A DNA stretch of 64,000 bases. Origin: Lycocorax pyrrhopterus obiensis. Its lineage: Eukaryota > Chordata > Aves > Passeriformes > Paradisaeidae. Where the stretch lies: assembly GCA_014706295.1 (NCBI GenBank), contig JACSVZ010000007.1, positions 48,746,975-48,810,974 on the forward strand, read 5' to 3'. The position numbers and the translations under genes are program-made. Of this stretch, positions 47,601-60,794 are shown one piece after another (position 1 is the first letter of the stretch; every line of letters starts with the position of its first letter). The notes under the pieces are model-generated. The model did not search any database. It had not been told where the DNA came from and worked only from the letters and a program-made list of their open reading frames with translations.

Positions 47601-50600
47601 CACAGCAATAACAGCTATGCCTCTGAAAACAGAGAAGAACCTTTTTCTAACCCACAATAAAAAGAATTCAAACAGACATTATGGAAAGTCTCCTCAGATT
47701 GTCTGCAATTTTAAGAGCAAGGGCATTCTGGTATGGTCTAATGTTACTACACTCCTCTACTTTTATAAAGAAAGACAAGACTACAGAATATTAACTAATT
47801 TACTGTGAAGCTTATCTTAAATCAAAACTATCCTGAACTTACCAAATGAGGCAGCAATTCAGAAAAGCACTTTAGCACAAGCTTAATAACATACTCATGC
47901 TCGAAAGTTTTGCAATAACATAATTCTATGTCTGGATACTTGGTAATTTACAGTTTTGGCTTTTACAAATTGGTCTCCCAATTTGCCCCTGTGATTTAGC
48001 AACATTCTAGTATATGAGCCTTTACCTTAATTTCTGCAAGGAAATATAGTAGTACAGCAAATGCATGGTAATTTATGTCAAAACTCTATTGTAATGCCAC
48101 ATCACAACAGGTACCTGCATAACTGCACCTGGTAAATTAAAGTGATACCAATACATTCGATAAATAAAAAATAAATTACAGACTATGGGAAAAATGTCAC
48201 TGATCACACCAATGACCTAAACTTGTTTTCTAGTTACTGCCAAGATCTGGAGTAATATTTAAATATAGTATTTCTGCAAGCATTCAGAGAATTACAAAAT
48301 AAACTTCTAACAATCATTTGTAAACAAGTTTAAAATGCACAATTATATTTCAGTAGTTTATTTTGGAGAAAAAAAGCAGTGCAAAATAGGCCAACCAAAA
48401 TTCAGAAGGCAGCCAGGAAAATAAAATTCTTATTTGATGTTCTAACTAGGAAACAGCATACAGACATTTCCACTGGATCCAACACTCAGATTCATGTAAA
48501 CATACTTAGTTTGAAAGGTCTTGAGTTACTAACTCAGTTCTAACATCATTGCTTCATCCCCACCACCCAGTAAAGAAACAAAAAACAAAAAACCAAAAAA
48601 AGCCCAAGCCATTGTAATAAAGGGAGAAATAGGCAAGTCTACAAACACTCCACCAGCTGGTTACAAGAAAGTACCATACAAAAATATGCACTGGCAAGTT
48701 CCTTCCTGAGGGTATATTTTGTTACACATGTAACATAAAAACACTTTTTATTTTAAACAAACAAAAACAAACCCCAAACTGTAGATGTCAATTTTATTTT
48801 AGTCATGGCTTTACGAAAGGTTTGGTCTATCATGAATACTTTTATAAACCCTTACCTATGTACATCTGACTCACTCACACCACAGCCATCCGAGACCTGC
48901 GAGCTGCAGACAACACGGGATCCAGCAGCCTCAAAGCACACAAGGGTTGTGAAGCGTGCCCAGCTCAGAACTGATCTGCAACACTTGAGGAAGTTGGCTG
49001 TGCTTATGTGCATCCTGGGATCTGACTGATACCTCATAAGGTCCTTCCAGTCTCTATAGAAATAATTTAAAGTTATTAATTCCTCTAGAGGTGGAATCAT
49101 CTGCTATTGTGTATTCAATCCTGGATACAGGAAATTCCCAAGAATGGCACTTTGGAAGAAGACCAATCTCTCCTAAGGAAAAAGCATTGTTTACACAAAA
49201 GAACTGCTACATAACACTCCTCAAAACTTCTTCCCCTTCAGGACTGGTACCATCAGGTAGGGTGGTGACATCTTTTACACAGTTTAATCCTCTCTCCATG
49301 ATCTACCTGGGCTTTAAGCTCTAGATCCTTTCCTTTTGAGTAGCCATCTAACACACGATACTAACCAAACTGGTATTAAAGGCTGCAGTGACGAATGCTT
49401 TATGAACACGTGCTATAGAAAGACAGAAATCCTGCATTTGCAAGCTAGAAGCTTAACTAAGGAAATTTTCTCAACACCAACCTCCTTAAATGTATTTTAG
49501 GGCTAATAAGGGGAAGAGAAGGCCACTTCTTCTACCAAAATAGTGTCTCTGTTCTTAGCACTTGGCTATTTCCAATATAGTGTTCAGAACTGGCAAAAGC
49601 TGCAGGAATTCTCAACATCAGAAGATGCTGCCACACTAGAAGATATCTCAAGAGATACAAATTGGCTGTGCTGTAGTTTACAAATAGTATAAAGCACTCT
49701 TGTAAATTACTATATGGCCTCGCCTGGCAGCTCACAACAATGTAATGGGGTCTCCAAGCTAGAGCTGTCCTGTACTTCTACCTCATATGAAGGTACACAG
49801 TTTTGTTTCTATTTAATTTACAGAAAAAAATGCACAACAGCTGGGATCTGTGGAAGGCAGCAACTGTGTTACCCCTCAGGATATGCAGATCAGGTGTGCT
49901 GCTCCAAGGAAAATGCACAGCTCTGCCAGCCTTTTCCCAGAGCTGTCCCAGAGTCCTCACAAGTGCAGTGGAGGGAGAATTAAACTCTCTGCTAAGAGAT
50001 GAGCTGCTTCCATTAACTCTTCTAGGATTTCAGCACTAGCAGACAATTGAAAGCATGTTATTTAATCTACTAAATGACTCAACCTAAATACTGGCACCCT
50101 CTCTGGGCGAAACATATTGCTGTTGGCAAGCATGGTTAGAAGCTGATTTGAGTGAAGCAATGAGGCCTGGGGAGAGAACAGGGGTGGTCACCTTCTGTGC
50201 CCTGAATAAGCAGGCTGCTCTGTCCTACTCAAAGTGCAGCGGCTTCACAGCAAGCTACCTGCCAATGTCTTGACTGGTCAATGTTTCAAGAGATTTGGTT
50301 TAGTGATACTGAAGTTGTCTTAGCTTTCTTTTGCAATGGCCTACCTGGAAAAAAGAGGAACGGGGAGTTTTTTAGGCAAAAATCTCTAGCACTGTTACAT
50401 TCAGACACTGCGTTTCAACATTATTATCTTCTTGATACAATGAGGTCTGATTTTAAAATGCTGGTCACCAGTGATTACAAAGAACAATAGAAATGAAAGA
50501 GCAACCCTCCCACAACGAAAGGACTAGTGTTAAAACACGTGTGTGTAAACTCACTACAGATTTGCAACTGGAATCTGATGAAATGGATCTGGATCACTTT

Positions 50601-50801
50601 CTCGCTCTTCCCCTTTCAGTCCGTTTCATCAGCAAATTAGGTTAAATCAAATGAAAGGTTTTTTATTTTGGTTTTTTTGTGTCGTGTTTTATGTTGGGTT
50701 TTTTTCCATTTTTTTCTCAATTGTATTGTTAAAGCCTGATCTGGTTCTGGGACCACAATTTGAATCCCTGGGGCTTTTTCTCAGTTCATGGCCTTGGCAA
50801 G
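44616..50801 (-). other. ITPK1: Possible ITPK1 3' UTR and downstream flank
   Basis: Directly after the ITPK1 stop (minus strand) the sequence is AT-rich and free of recognisable exons for 6 kb. Minus-strand AATAAA hexamers lie at about 45,300-45,295 and 44,621-44,616, with others near 48,730 and 48,795 and one 130 bases after the stop near 50,670. ITPK1 transcripts in mammals have long 3' UTRs, so several alternative ends are plausible. The extent is inferred, not observed. Confidence 0.35.
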
Positions 50802-51124
50802 TTATTGAGAAGAAGCTTTTGTTGCCAATGTAGCAACGCAGTGCTGCTGGAAGCTGGGGGACACTGCTGAGTTGCAGCCTAGTCTCTGGTGTTGCAGCTT
50901 TACTGAGCTGTTGGTCTCGCTTTCCACAATCCAGGAGGAGTCTTTTCCCATGACGCTGAGACAGCCTGTGCTAGCACAGCATATCCGCTCGTCCATGATC
51001 CCACTGCTCTGCTCTGCCAGGAGCTTGCTGCGGTTTAGCTGGGTCACCTCAGGTACCTGACCCTGCAGGACAGCAGCTATGTGGTTCAGCAGATCTGTGA
51101 AAAATTCGGAAACACCCTCATAAC
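50802..51124 (-). CDS. ITPK1: ITPK1 last coding exon
   Basis: The exon starts after a TTTCAG acceptor with YEGVSEFFTDLLNHIAAVLQ and ends SFQQHCVATLATKASSQ before TAA (50,804-50,802). The middle (SKLLAEQSSGIMDERICCAS and on) follows the mammalian tail but is the least conserved part, consistent with a flexible C-terminal extension outside the ATP-grasp fold. The split glycine codon joins the previous exon in phase. Confidence 0.95.
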
Positions 51125-54100
51125 CTGAAAAGAGAAAAAATGAAGGAGAGAAAAAAAGGCAATTAAGTAATTTCCTTAGGTTCTTTGAAAGGCTTATTTT
51201 AACAGTTTATTTCTTGGAGTGTCCTTGCCCTCCGCTGATCATAAAAAGGCTGATAATAAAACTGATAATAAAAAGGCTCTTTCTCCATGACATCATTTTA
51301 AGTGACAGCAGAAGCAGATCACCATAAAGAGGAACAGAGACTCTTGCAATAAAAGTATTTTTCCAATGAGAAAAACTATTGTCTTTCAGAGTTGCTGCTT
51401 CTTTTTCCTCCCAAGTATATACACATATATATGATTCTAGGTATATTCTGTCATTTTTTGCCAACTCCAGGTTTTTCCATAACTTACAAACTCTCTGGTA
51501 TAACATCGATCTTTTCCATACCGCTTCCAGGTTTACTATGGCAAGTAGCTCTAATGCAGAGTTTCCTTGAGGGTTTGGACCCTCTCCAGAATTTGCCCAG
51601 CAATACCCTCAGTTAGGGAAACCTCAGAGGTTTTAGCAGGGCTGGCTTTATACCCTAGAGAAAAGGCAGCTCCCCAGTGTGTAAGAAGCGATGTGATGCT
51701 TGTCTAACCTAACCTAACCTGACACTTAAAACGTGTTTGCTTCTATGTCTGAAAAACACTCGAGGGACAGGAAACGTCTATCAATGACACAGTATTTGAT
51801 AGAAACATCAGTCATTTATTTCAGTACTGAAACCACCTTTCTGCATGTTCTCTTAAGTGATTCCAGACAATTTACAATAAAGTCTAATAACAACTTTCCT
51901 GGTTAAAACAGTTGCTCAAATACCAGTAGACAAGACATTTTTGGTGACACAAAGGGTGGCAGTAGGTGTACAAAGCTTCTGGCTCTATTTTAAACACTGT
52001 AGTACAGGCACAGTTTTATCATTGCATTTCATTTTAAAATTGAACCAGACATGCAACATATGGGTACAATGTCTTGAAATGGATCTTAACTGCTACTGCA
52101 TTACCTAAAATTGTGATCAGTTTGCCTTAGTATTTTGAGGTGACATATGACATTCAATGTTATTTAATGGGATGGGCTGATTGCTTTAAATTGTCTATAA
52201 AAGTATTCTGGAAGTGACCTGGAGTTAATACAGGAGACTGAAGCAATAAATAAGTTTAAAAGACCCATGTGAATAGCACACATTCACACAGCAGCACATG
52301 AGCAGAACCAGAGACCACAAAGTAAATGAACATTTTAAAGCACTTTTAGTGATGTGATCACTGGGCAGAAGAGTTACTCAGATCCATAAATAATTCAATT
52401 TTCATTTCCATTCTCCTGTAAAGACCAACTTCCTCAGGCAATAAAAAAACTAACTTCCTGGAAAACATGAAGTAAGACTATAATTTCACTCATAATAAAT
52501 GTGGGGATTTTATGGTGTATTTGTAAGCCATATGTCAACCAATTAACTCTTATTTAGGCTGCTACATTACTTTGGATTTTATTGCACTTGGTCCCAATTC
52601 TCCTGGATACTTAACAGGCCACGCAACACATCAGTAATGTGAGACAACAGCTCATAGTTTTCCTTTCTCAAAGGCCCTTGAAGGGATTCACCAAACAAAT
52701 GGCTCATTTCAAAACACCGACTTTCCCAGTGTCTCACACGATAATTCACTGGTCGGCAGAGGGCAACTAGGACTCCTAGGACTGGCCATGGGAGTCAGAA
52801 CAGGATCTCCACCCCTTGGACAGAAGTGCTTGTTACGCTTTCTTGCTTATGTAAAAGCCATGGGATTAACCTTCAAATCTACTCAGAGTGCTTCAAACAC
52901 CCCGGGAGTAAGCCATCTCCATAGTAACAGCTTTAATATTCAGAGAGGAGATCCATAGTACCCCAGAGTGTTCTGTGTCTGCTCATTGAAAACAAACTAG
53001 CTTTGTAGGAGGGCACCTGGCAAACTCACAAAGAAGTTGCTTTAAATATTTAATAGGAACAAGATGGCCAGTTATTCTGGCCTGAAATCAGCAGATGTTA
53101 GTGAAAGGAAGCTGTACATAACAGGCAGGCTCTGTCTGTGCAAGCCCTCTGCACATTGGGTGGAAACGCCCAAGGAATTCTGCCCAGTCACTCAGAAGAA
53201 CCTTCACAAACTTGTAAAAAATACAAGGAAGGTAGGAAGAGAATTAGGTGTCTCAACTCTTGGTTCACAGGACACCTGGGGAAGGCTGCAAACTGTGGGT
53301 ATTGCGTCTCTTGGTTCACCTAGGGCTCCTGTAGGCCTCTCAAACAAGTCAGTTGTGGGACATCACTGTGCTGCAATCATAACAAAATCGAGAAGTGCAT
53401 ATTGAATTACACCTTCAGAAACTACTGGCAGTGAATTTGAGATTCGTGTCACACAGGGAATCAGTGGGAGGATATAAGTTTTGCATACCTAAAACATAAC
53501 TTGCATGAATCGTGCTCCAGCAGATGCTATCCTAGCACTGCCCACTTGAAACCATTTTGGAAATGCCTGTCTACAAGATGCCTGAATTTTGCTATACTGA
53601 AAACAGTCTCCAGAGTCCTCTGGCTGAGCATGGATAGGAAAGATGTCCACCCAGGAAAGATGTCCACCCAGCAATGCATCTGAAAACAAGTGCCCATCTC
53701 TGTAAGCTTTGGTGGAGGCAAGAAATGGCTATGAGCATTTTTAAGCTAGCATTACAAATGCTTCCTGCCTGATTTTTCAGAGACTCTCCCTGATTTGGCA
53801 CACTCGGCTTTTCTGCATCTTCCCCCGGTCAGAGAGAAATGGACAGCCCATATCCTGCATTTACAGCAATGTCTTTACACACACAAAGTGCACATTCAGA
53901 TTTGATGCTTCCAGCTACCACGCAGACTCACCAGAGCCAGCAGTTCACCTGCATGGTGACAGCCTGCAGCTGCTGGGGCTGGGTGAGCTCAGCCACAACC
54001 CCAGGACAGCAGGCTACGTGGAGCCTTTTCTCTCACTTATCTGAGGTCAGACAAACATAACTCCCACATGCTACGTGACTGTGCCTACAGTTCGATACCT

Positions 54101-57100
54101 CAGCTGGTAACCACTGCTAAATATAGTACCAGTAGTTTCCACAGAACAGAAGACACAATAGGCCTTTCAGACATTTATCTTTAAAATCTTTTTAAAGAGT
54201 TGCTGGTGCTAATGGAGCAGATAACAGACAACATCCTCCTACAGTACACCTCCTCTCAATTCTGTCATTAAACTCATCTCAAGATGACATCCATGGAGGT
54301 TCAAATGAGCTTCAAGCCTGGTAAATACAAAATACAGCACACAAGAAAGGCAGCAAGCCTCTGGGCAGCTGGACAAGGCTTTGGTCAGGCTTGGCCCCAA
54401 GCCATGGCTTGAGTTCCATGAAAGAGGCTGTGAATACTCTTTAAAGGGCACCTCTTCCCCTCCCTTTTTCCAAGCAGTGGTGCAGAGATAATGCCCAGGA
54501 GTGTTGCCTGCAGTTTGGCTCTACTGCAACTCTTGAAGGCTATGATGATTTGAGGAAGAGGAGTAAGGGAGGGACCTTCCTGGGACTGCACTGAGCCAGG
54601 AACAGGGCCCACTGTTGATACAGTGCACCAGTGGCTCATATGAGGTGGGCTGAGCTTGAACTTCTCAATAGCAAGGTGATGGCTCTGTCAACAGTCAGTC
54701 ATTGTAACTCTTCAGCCTTTAATCATACTGGCCCTTGGAGGGAAATGCAGTTGCCTGTGCTGAACATGCTTTTGAGCAACAGAGTATTCTGTGCTGAGAT
54801 GTAACTTTGCTTCTGTTGCATTTAACCCCATTGTTTCTCCTCTAACCTCAGCAGCCCTTGAGAACAAGGGCTCCTCTCTCTCAGTTCTGCTACCTTTTAC
54901 AAATTTGAAGGCAGTTTTTTCTTTCCCCAGCTTTCTCTTCCATATGTCTGGGCCCTGCTGCTATCCTCGAGTTTTCCTCCAACTGGTCATCAACCTATCC
55001 CATGGTGATAAAGTCAGTAGTTACCTTCATGACCCACATGTTCAAGACCAAAAAACTGCTGTGTGAGACACAATATAGATCAGTGCGTAAGAGACTTACC
55101 TGTGCTCTCAAGCCTCCTGCAAGGACTAAAACACTATTAATTCAAATTCCCTTCAAAGACCAATTACTGTGCAGACTGAAACACAGGACTTGGGCTGAAT
55201 ACTGAAAACTATTGCCTTAGGGTAGAAGTGCAGCAGAGCAGTTCTGCAAACTTAAGTGACAACAAGAAGACATTGGTCCTCTCTAAATATATGTTTACCA
55301 CATTGCTGTTCCCCAATCTGGACTTTTCAACATTTCAAGAAAAGGAGAATTTCAGTCTGTGCTAAGTACCAAATCCAAAATAATACTTGAAAAAAAAACC
55401 AACCCAAAACCGAAAACATGAAGCACCAAACCAAAATGCAGGATGATTGCAAAAGAATGTCCTGTATCACTGACTTCAAGATCCAATGTCTGAAATCTAA
55501 TTCTATTCATAAAACTGATATGGCTCCATCTAACACCCAACTGAGGTTGTTTCACTGCCCTGGGCAGAAGTGTTTTCACAGGTCTGCAAATTGCATAACA
55601 CCATGTGATAGAAACATGCTGAAAAGTGACCTGAGAATAGCAGAGCTGAGTTTTAAGAGGAAGCCAGTCACTGTAGATAGTGATAGACAGACAAGGCACT
55701 ACAGGGCAGTAGGACTGAGGACCTGTTTTGAAAAACTGAGAAGAGTGGGAGCTCAGGACAAGATCTCTAGATGTAAAGACACCACAGCCATATTGAAAAC
55801 TTAAAGTTTTCAATGACAGGTTAAAGACACTATGCAACAGCCTGTGTATGTCTCTGGAAAAAACCATCCCCATTCAGTTAATGAGAGGAAATTCTCAGAG
55901 AGAAAATCCCCCTGCAAAACAGCATCAAATGAGATGATGTATTCTTTTCCTGGGTTAGACTACTGAATTTAGCACAGGTGACAGACCATTATTGCCTCAC
56001 CCTTATTCACACTTACAACTCCTTTTAACAATTCCAGTGATCAAGAGGCTTGTTTAGTTGTTTCCAAGACATACGTTGCACTAAAAAAAGTGGAGGACAA
56101 ATTTACCCACTTCTACATGCTCTAATCCATCCTTTTACGCCAGGACGCACTTATGAGAACCTGCAGGGATACTAACTCTCTACAGCAACTTCTGTGCATC
56201 TACAATTTTATCATCTTCAGATTCCTGGTATTGTTTTTGTGCACAAATATCTTTTTGTGGGGAATCAATTTGCACAGGAAGAGATTTTCAAGGGAAGAGT
56301 TTGTTGCTTCCACCCCCTCAACTTTTTTAATGGCACAGACTCTGAAAAAAGAAGTAATCTTTAAAAGCTCTCCTAAAATAGAATTTACTATTCTTTTCAT
56401 TTCAGAATGAGAGCTAGGCCCAGAAAGGCTAGGTCCCAAGCACACAGTCCCACACTGCAGCTCCTGAGCTTCCGTTTGCAGAGGAGGGCATGACAGCTAT
56501 GTTACAACTGGCCACTAAAATTCGACCATGTCTCCTAAGAGCTGATACTTCAGTTGCAAATTCCGTATCTAGATTAGGGCTGTTCCGTTCCCAGATTGAC
56601 CTGTATTTGATCTCAGAACCATCTGGCTGCTGCTGTCCCATCCCCAGCCTAAGAAGCGATGATGTGAGACAACAGCAGTAAAACTTGCTCCCCACAAAGC
56701 AGGAGCGGAAAGGCCTTTCTTACCTGGGAATGCATTTATATCAATGACTGCATGCTGCCCAGTCTGATTGTTAATGATGATATCAATTCCAAAGAGGGAA
56801 ACTCCCAGAGCTTGCCGCAGCGCTTTAGAGATCTCCCGGATGACGTCGTCGTTCGGCCGCTCAAATACTCCTTCAATTTTATCCAGCTATAATGGAAAAA
56901 GACACATTACTAAGGGACTCTGAAGCAGCCTTTTTAGTGGAAAGATTGATTTTCAGAAGTTTCCAGGTGCATATCTACCAAATCTAATTGCAGAGAACCA
57001 GTGACATGAAACCGAGAAAGACACCAAAGAGAAACTGCTTTCATAATTCAGAATCCTTCCTAAATTGGAAGTTCATCTGCTCTAAAGCATCTAGTTCTTC

Positions 57101-60100
57101 CTCCTCATATTGGTGCAGCTAGAGAAGCAAAGCAGTGTAGGAATGAATGGAGAATCAGACTAACTATTTTAAGTACCAGACCTACACCTTAAAAAACATA
57201 TATAGGTGGCATGCTTAACCCTGTGCTGCAAAAGTTCTGGCTATCATTGTTATTTCAGGGTAGATCAAGGTCTGTGTTAAAGGGCTGACAGGACAGATTC
57301 CTCCTGTTAGTTTAATCTGAGTCATACAATACAACTCAGCTGGTATCTTAAGGGCAGAGCATGCCTTTTATGTGGGTTTTCATGTATAAAGTATTTTGTA
57401 AGTATTTATTAAAATGAGTGACTCAGGTTACTTATGACTGGAGGATGCACTCTTCTTTGCTTTTTAAACAACATGTTACACAGCAGAAGTTTGCTGTTAT
57501 GCCTACGGAAACATGACTGGAATATGTACGTGTCTGAGTGAGATCCAGGTAAACCACAGGAGCACGCTCTCTAAGTCTGAAAGTAAATTTTTAGTAACGG
57601 CTTCTCCTTCAACATAACCACAAAGGGATTTATGACTAGCACAATTAGTTTTAATATTTAGTATGGCTAAATATTGCACACAAAATTCAAAATCAAATAC
57701 AAAACTAGTCCCCAGTAGAGCTTGTGAAACAGAAAAGAATCTCAAGACTCAAGAGATTGAAAGGACCCAGTGCTGTAAAGTGACTTTCTCAGTAGCCGAG
57801 TGCTCAAGAACTTGTTAGTATTCGTATGTACAAATCTTATTAAAAGGACTGGTAATGCTAGCATGAAACTGTGCAGTGTGCTGGCACTGCTTGTCTTGAA
57901 GGACACCCAGAAATGGTCCCATGGTCACAGTCTGGGCATGCTCATATGGCAGACAACTACTGGCCCTCTGTGACCTTGTGCCAACTCAATTTCTATGCTT
58001 GAATTTTCACTGTTTGTCTTTCCTCACAGAACTGAGTCCTAGAAGGATGATTTATGTTTATTAATCTCTCTGGACAGGAAAAAGCCAGGTGTTTGCATCC
58101 AGAACCTCCTTCTTCCCTTTGCCTAGATTAGCCCTGGGTAGTTTGGGAAGCAGCACAGCCCTGCTACAAGTTCTTCCTCACCAGAGCTCGGTAAGGAAAA
58201 CCAGAGGGGGACACAGTCATGCTGGTTCGTGGTACCAAACAGACCTCAGCCTGCAACACAGAAGCAGACAGCTTGTAAAAGAGAGTCACTAGCTACTAAC
58301 ACTTCCATAAGAAAGGATTAGATAGGTTTCCAGCTGCACTAGAAGGAAAAAGACCAAGTGTACTTACCGCTGTTAAGACAGATGAGGACTCTGGTTTGGA
58401 AACATTGTGGCTGTTGAAAAATATTGATTCTCTGTCTGCAATTAAAAACAGGATGTAACAGACTGTAATTTCCAAAGGAACAGTGCAAGCAACAGTAGGT
58501 GGCAGTGCAGCCCCGGGATTCTCGTCCTGGTCGCAACCATCTACCCCACCCACAGGGCTCTCCTGCCTGCTGGCACTTGGCTGCCTGCACAGGCAGGGAC
58601 CCACGGACAGATCACCCACGGTTCTCAGACCACAGATAAACAGAACCACGCACTGGGTAGTAAACAGAAATCAATTTCCGTTCCTTCACCAGAGCAAGTT
58701 AACTAAGTTCAGTCAGATAATGAAGTTAATTTTTATTAAAGTGCTATACTCAAAGTGACAGTTCCAAGGGGAAGGTGTGTGACAGAAGGGAGAAGCTGCA
58801 CTCACTGCAGGTGGTAGGCTGGTAGAACCCAGGGTACACTGAGTTCCCTGTGAACCTGGGCAGGGCATTGTCACCATGGCAGAAAGCAATACATTTTGTG
58901 GCCAGGACTTGTCCTTCTTTTGGAGGCACCACAGGAATGCAGGAGACACTCTGAGGTGACAGAAGTCACTAATGAACCACAGTGGGAACCGTGGGGAGAA
59001 CAGCACCAGCATCTCCCACCCTGCTTCCTCTGTGCTGGAGGTCTTACGGCTGAAAGAAATTCCCCATCTTGTCTCCCTTTAGGATTCCCACCACAGCAGA
59101 CTGATGGCATCATAGAGACAACCTGCACAGGAACACCCAGACCAAAATCTCAGCACACAGGTGGCACCAGGAAGAGTATTTCTGCTATGCTGGTCTCTGA
59201 CTGGACATTCAAGAGCAGCCTCAGGGCCACATACAATAAAGACAGGAAAGCTGTGAAAAGCAAATCCAAGTCCACTCTGCAGTCTGACCACCAAATACTC
59301 TTCTCGTCTTTCCTCTTCTTTAGAAAGATCTTGTACTTTCAGACACTCAGCTCTTTCAACGTCTCACAGCCACCAGATCTGCTTATCCATCAGATCTGCC
59401 AGCTCAGGTTCCTGCGGCATGGCCTCCGCAAACTCTCCTGATGTGGGTAAGAGAGACAGACACTTACCCTAATCTGCCAACAAAACTTATTTTTATGTGG
59501 ACTTCCAGACAACTTTCAAGTCTTATACTAACAGATAAGACATTAGCTAAGGCATTTTTAGAAAGATGCCTTAAAATGTTCCCTTCCAGCAAAAGTATAG
59601 ACCAACTGTCCTAACAGTTTATATAAACACAGATTCTGGCCTACTTAATTTGATCAGGACATAGAGCAGACCTAAATGTAAATATAGGCACACGTAGCTA
59701 CAGACAAGAACTTCTATCAGCATCCTACTACACCCATACTACTAAAATACATATTTGTGTGTGTAATGGTGTGGTGAGCATATATGAACATATTAGGATC
59801 AGCAGAAAACACTAAGCAAAGTGACAAAAAACTGGCTTTTGTTCATTCATCTCCTTTAGTTTGATGCCATCCTCACCTCCTGGATTTGTCCAGTTGCTCT
59901 AGCAGATCATGCTCCCATCCATGTGCTGCTAACTTTTTTATGCTTTTGGTGAGCCACAGAATGCGGGTCTCTGGAAAGGAGCTTTTTTCCATAAAGGAAA
60001 TCTAAGTAATTGTTAATGAAAACCCTTCAAGTGTTGCTTTCTAGTGACATACAGAAGAATCACTCTCCTCACCAAGAAATCCATTCCTCCTTCTCCCCAA

Positions 60101-60794
60101 CACAGCTGATATCTACAAACCAAAGGACACTTCCCACCAAGATTTACAATACTGGGCCTCTCATGAAGAGGGAGGCTCGTTTAGGGTAGAGCACAAGTGA
60201 TCTTTAATTTAAACACACATACATATTCAGGTAAAAATAGGAAGAGGAAGTTCTGAAATGATGGAATCCAGGAAATTCTCTCCAAAGCAGATTTTTAAAC
60301 AAACTCCGGAACAAATGACATATGAACTTACTGTGAAAGGAGGGAACTTCTCTCCCTCTCCCCCTTTCCACATGACATAAAACACTGCATCTAACAGGTA
60401 AGACTCAGGTTACCATTACATAAATATTTACTATATGAATGTCATTGGTACGTATTCCAGAGCAGGTGAGTTATCTCCCTTCCTATTGAAATAGTACAGA
60501 AAAGGAAACATGGTTTGTCAGAACCAGCTGACTTCACTTCAGCAGTCTTTTCACAGATATTTTCTTCGGAGATGTTTCCTGCCAATGTTGCAAGAATGGA
60601 CATTTTTTTTTACATCAGTACAACGTACCTGAGATGCCTGCAGAGAAGTTCTTTAAAGATGGTCTTTTCACCACGGTGTAGGATTCCCCGACCACGAAAA
60701 CTTTATAGAGCACAGCATTGTGATTGATGAAGCTCTGAATGACGCAAGGGGGGCGAACAGCTTTGAGGCCCTCCTGGTTGAAGATGATCGCCAT
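50802..60794 (-). CDS. ITPK1: Inositol-tetrakisphosphate 1-kinase, last four exons (partial)
   Basis: Four minus-strand exons (60,794-60,629, 58,435-58,368, 56,886-56,724 and 51,124-50,802) join in one frame of 239 residues, starting MAIIFNQEG and ending ATKASSQ. This matches the C-terminal part of vertebrate ITPK1, about 414 residues in human. The enzyme is a cytosolic ATP-grasp kinase that phosphorylates inositol tri- and tetrakisphosphates and supplies the route to IP5 and IP6. Visible signatures are YKVFVVGESYTVVKRPS in the nucleotide-binding domain and SLFGIDIII followed by HAVIDINAFPG, whose Asp, Asp and Asn are the family's magnesium ligands. The exons for the N-terminal half are not found before 64,000, so the gene is cut by the window edge. 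The end at ASSQ is the expected C-terminus. Confidence 0.96.
51125..56723 (-). other. ITPK1: ITPK1 intron (5.6 kb)
   Basis: No exon is seen. The intron contains a tandem AT-rich repeat at about 51,233-51,279, three tandem TAACC units at about 51,703-51,719 and a 17-base perfect duplication at 53,638-53,671. An A-rich tract lies at about 55,388-55,440. No CR1 copy is recognised. Confidence 0.65.
53638..53671. repeat. Perfect 17-bp tandem duplication
   Basis: The unit GAAAGATGTCCACCCAG occurs twice without a gap (53,638-53,654 and 53,655-53,671) within the ITPK1 intron. It is perfect, so it is probably recent. Confidence 0.9.
56724..56886 (-). CDS. ITPK1: ITPK1 exon with magnesium ligands
   Basis: The 163-base exon follows a TATAG acceptor and precedes a GTAAGA-type donor. 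It encodes LDKIEGVFERPNDDVIREIS, KALRQALGVSLFGIDIIINN and QTGQHAVIDINAFPG. The Asp of GID and the Asp and Asn of VIDIN are the catalytic metal ligands of the family. All are intact. Confidence 0.97.
56887..58367 (-). other. ITPK1: ITPK1 intron (1.48 kb)
   Basis: Ordinary intronic sequence; no exon, RNA or recognisable repeat is seen. Confidence 0.75.
58368..58435 (-). CDS. ITPK1: ITPK1 small exon
   Basis: The 68-base exon follows TTTAATTGCAG and precedes GTAAGT. It completes a split Asp codon and encodes RESIFFNSHNVSKPESSSVL then TA. The segment is nearly identical to the mammalian exon. Confidence 0.95.
58436..60628 (-). other. ITPK1: ITPK1 intron (2.19 kb)
   Basis: A plus-strand frame of 181 codons (58,896-59,441) is open but unrecognised and runs against the host gene; I regard it as fortuitous. 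No repeat is recognised. Confidence 0.7.
60629..60794 (-). CDS. ITPK1: ITPK1 exon in nucleotide-binding region
   Basis: The 166-base exon follows a GTCTCCAG acceptor and precedes GTACGT. It encodes MAIIFNQEGLKAVRPPCVIQ, SFINHNAVLYKVFVVGESYT and VVKRPSLKNFSAGIS. The leading Met is internal in the family; the preceding residues come from an exon outside the window. A CA repeat (ACACACACAC) lies just upstream of the acceptor, at 60,801-60,812. Confidence 0.96.

Noticed and set aside
51703..51719. TAACC repeats resembling interstitial telomere sequence
   Set aside because: The unit is five bases (TAACC) and occurs only about three times; vertebrate telomere repeats are six bases (CCCTAA).
58896..59441. 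181-codon plus-strand frame in an ITPK1 intron
   Set aside because: Unrecognised peptide, antisense to the host gene, no promoter or poly(A) context seen.
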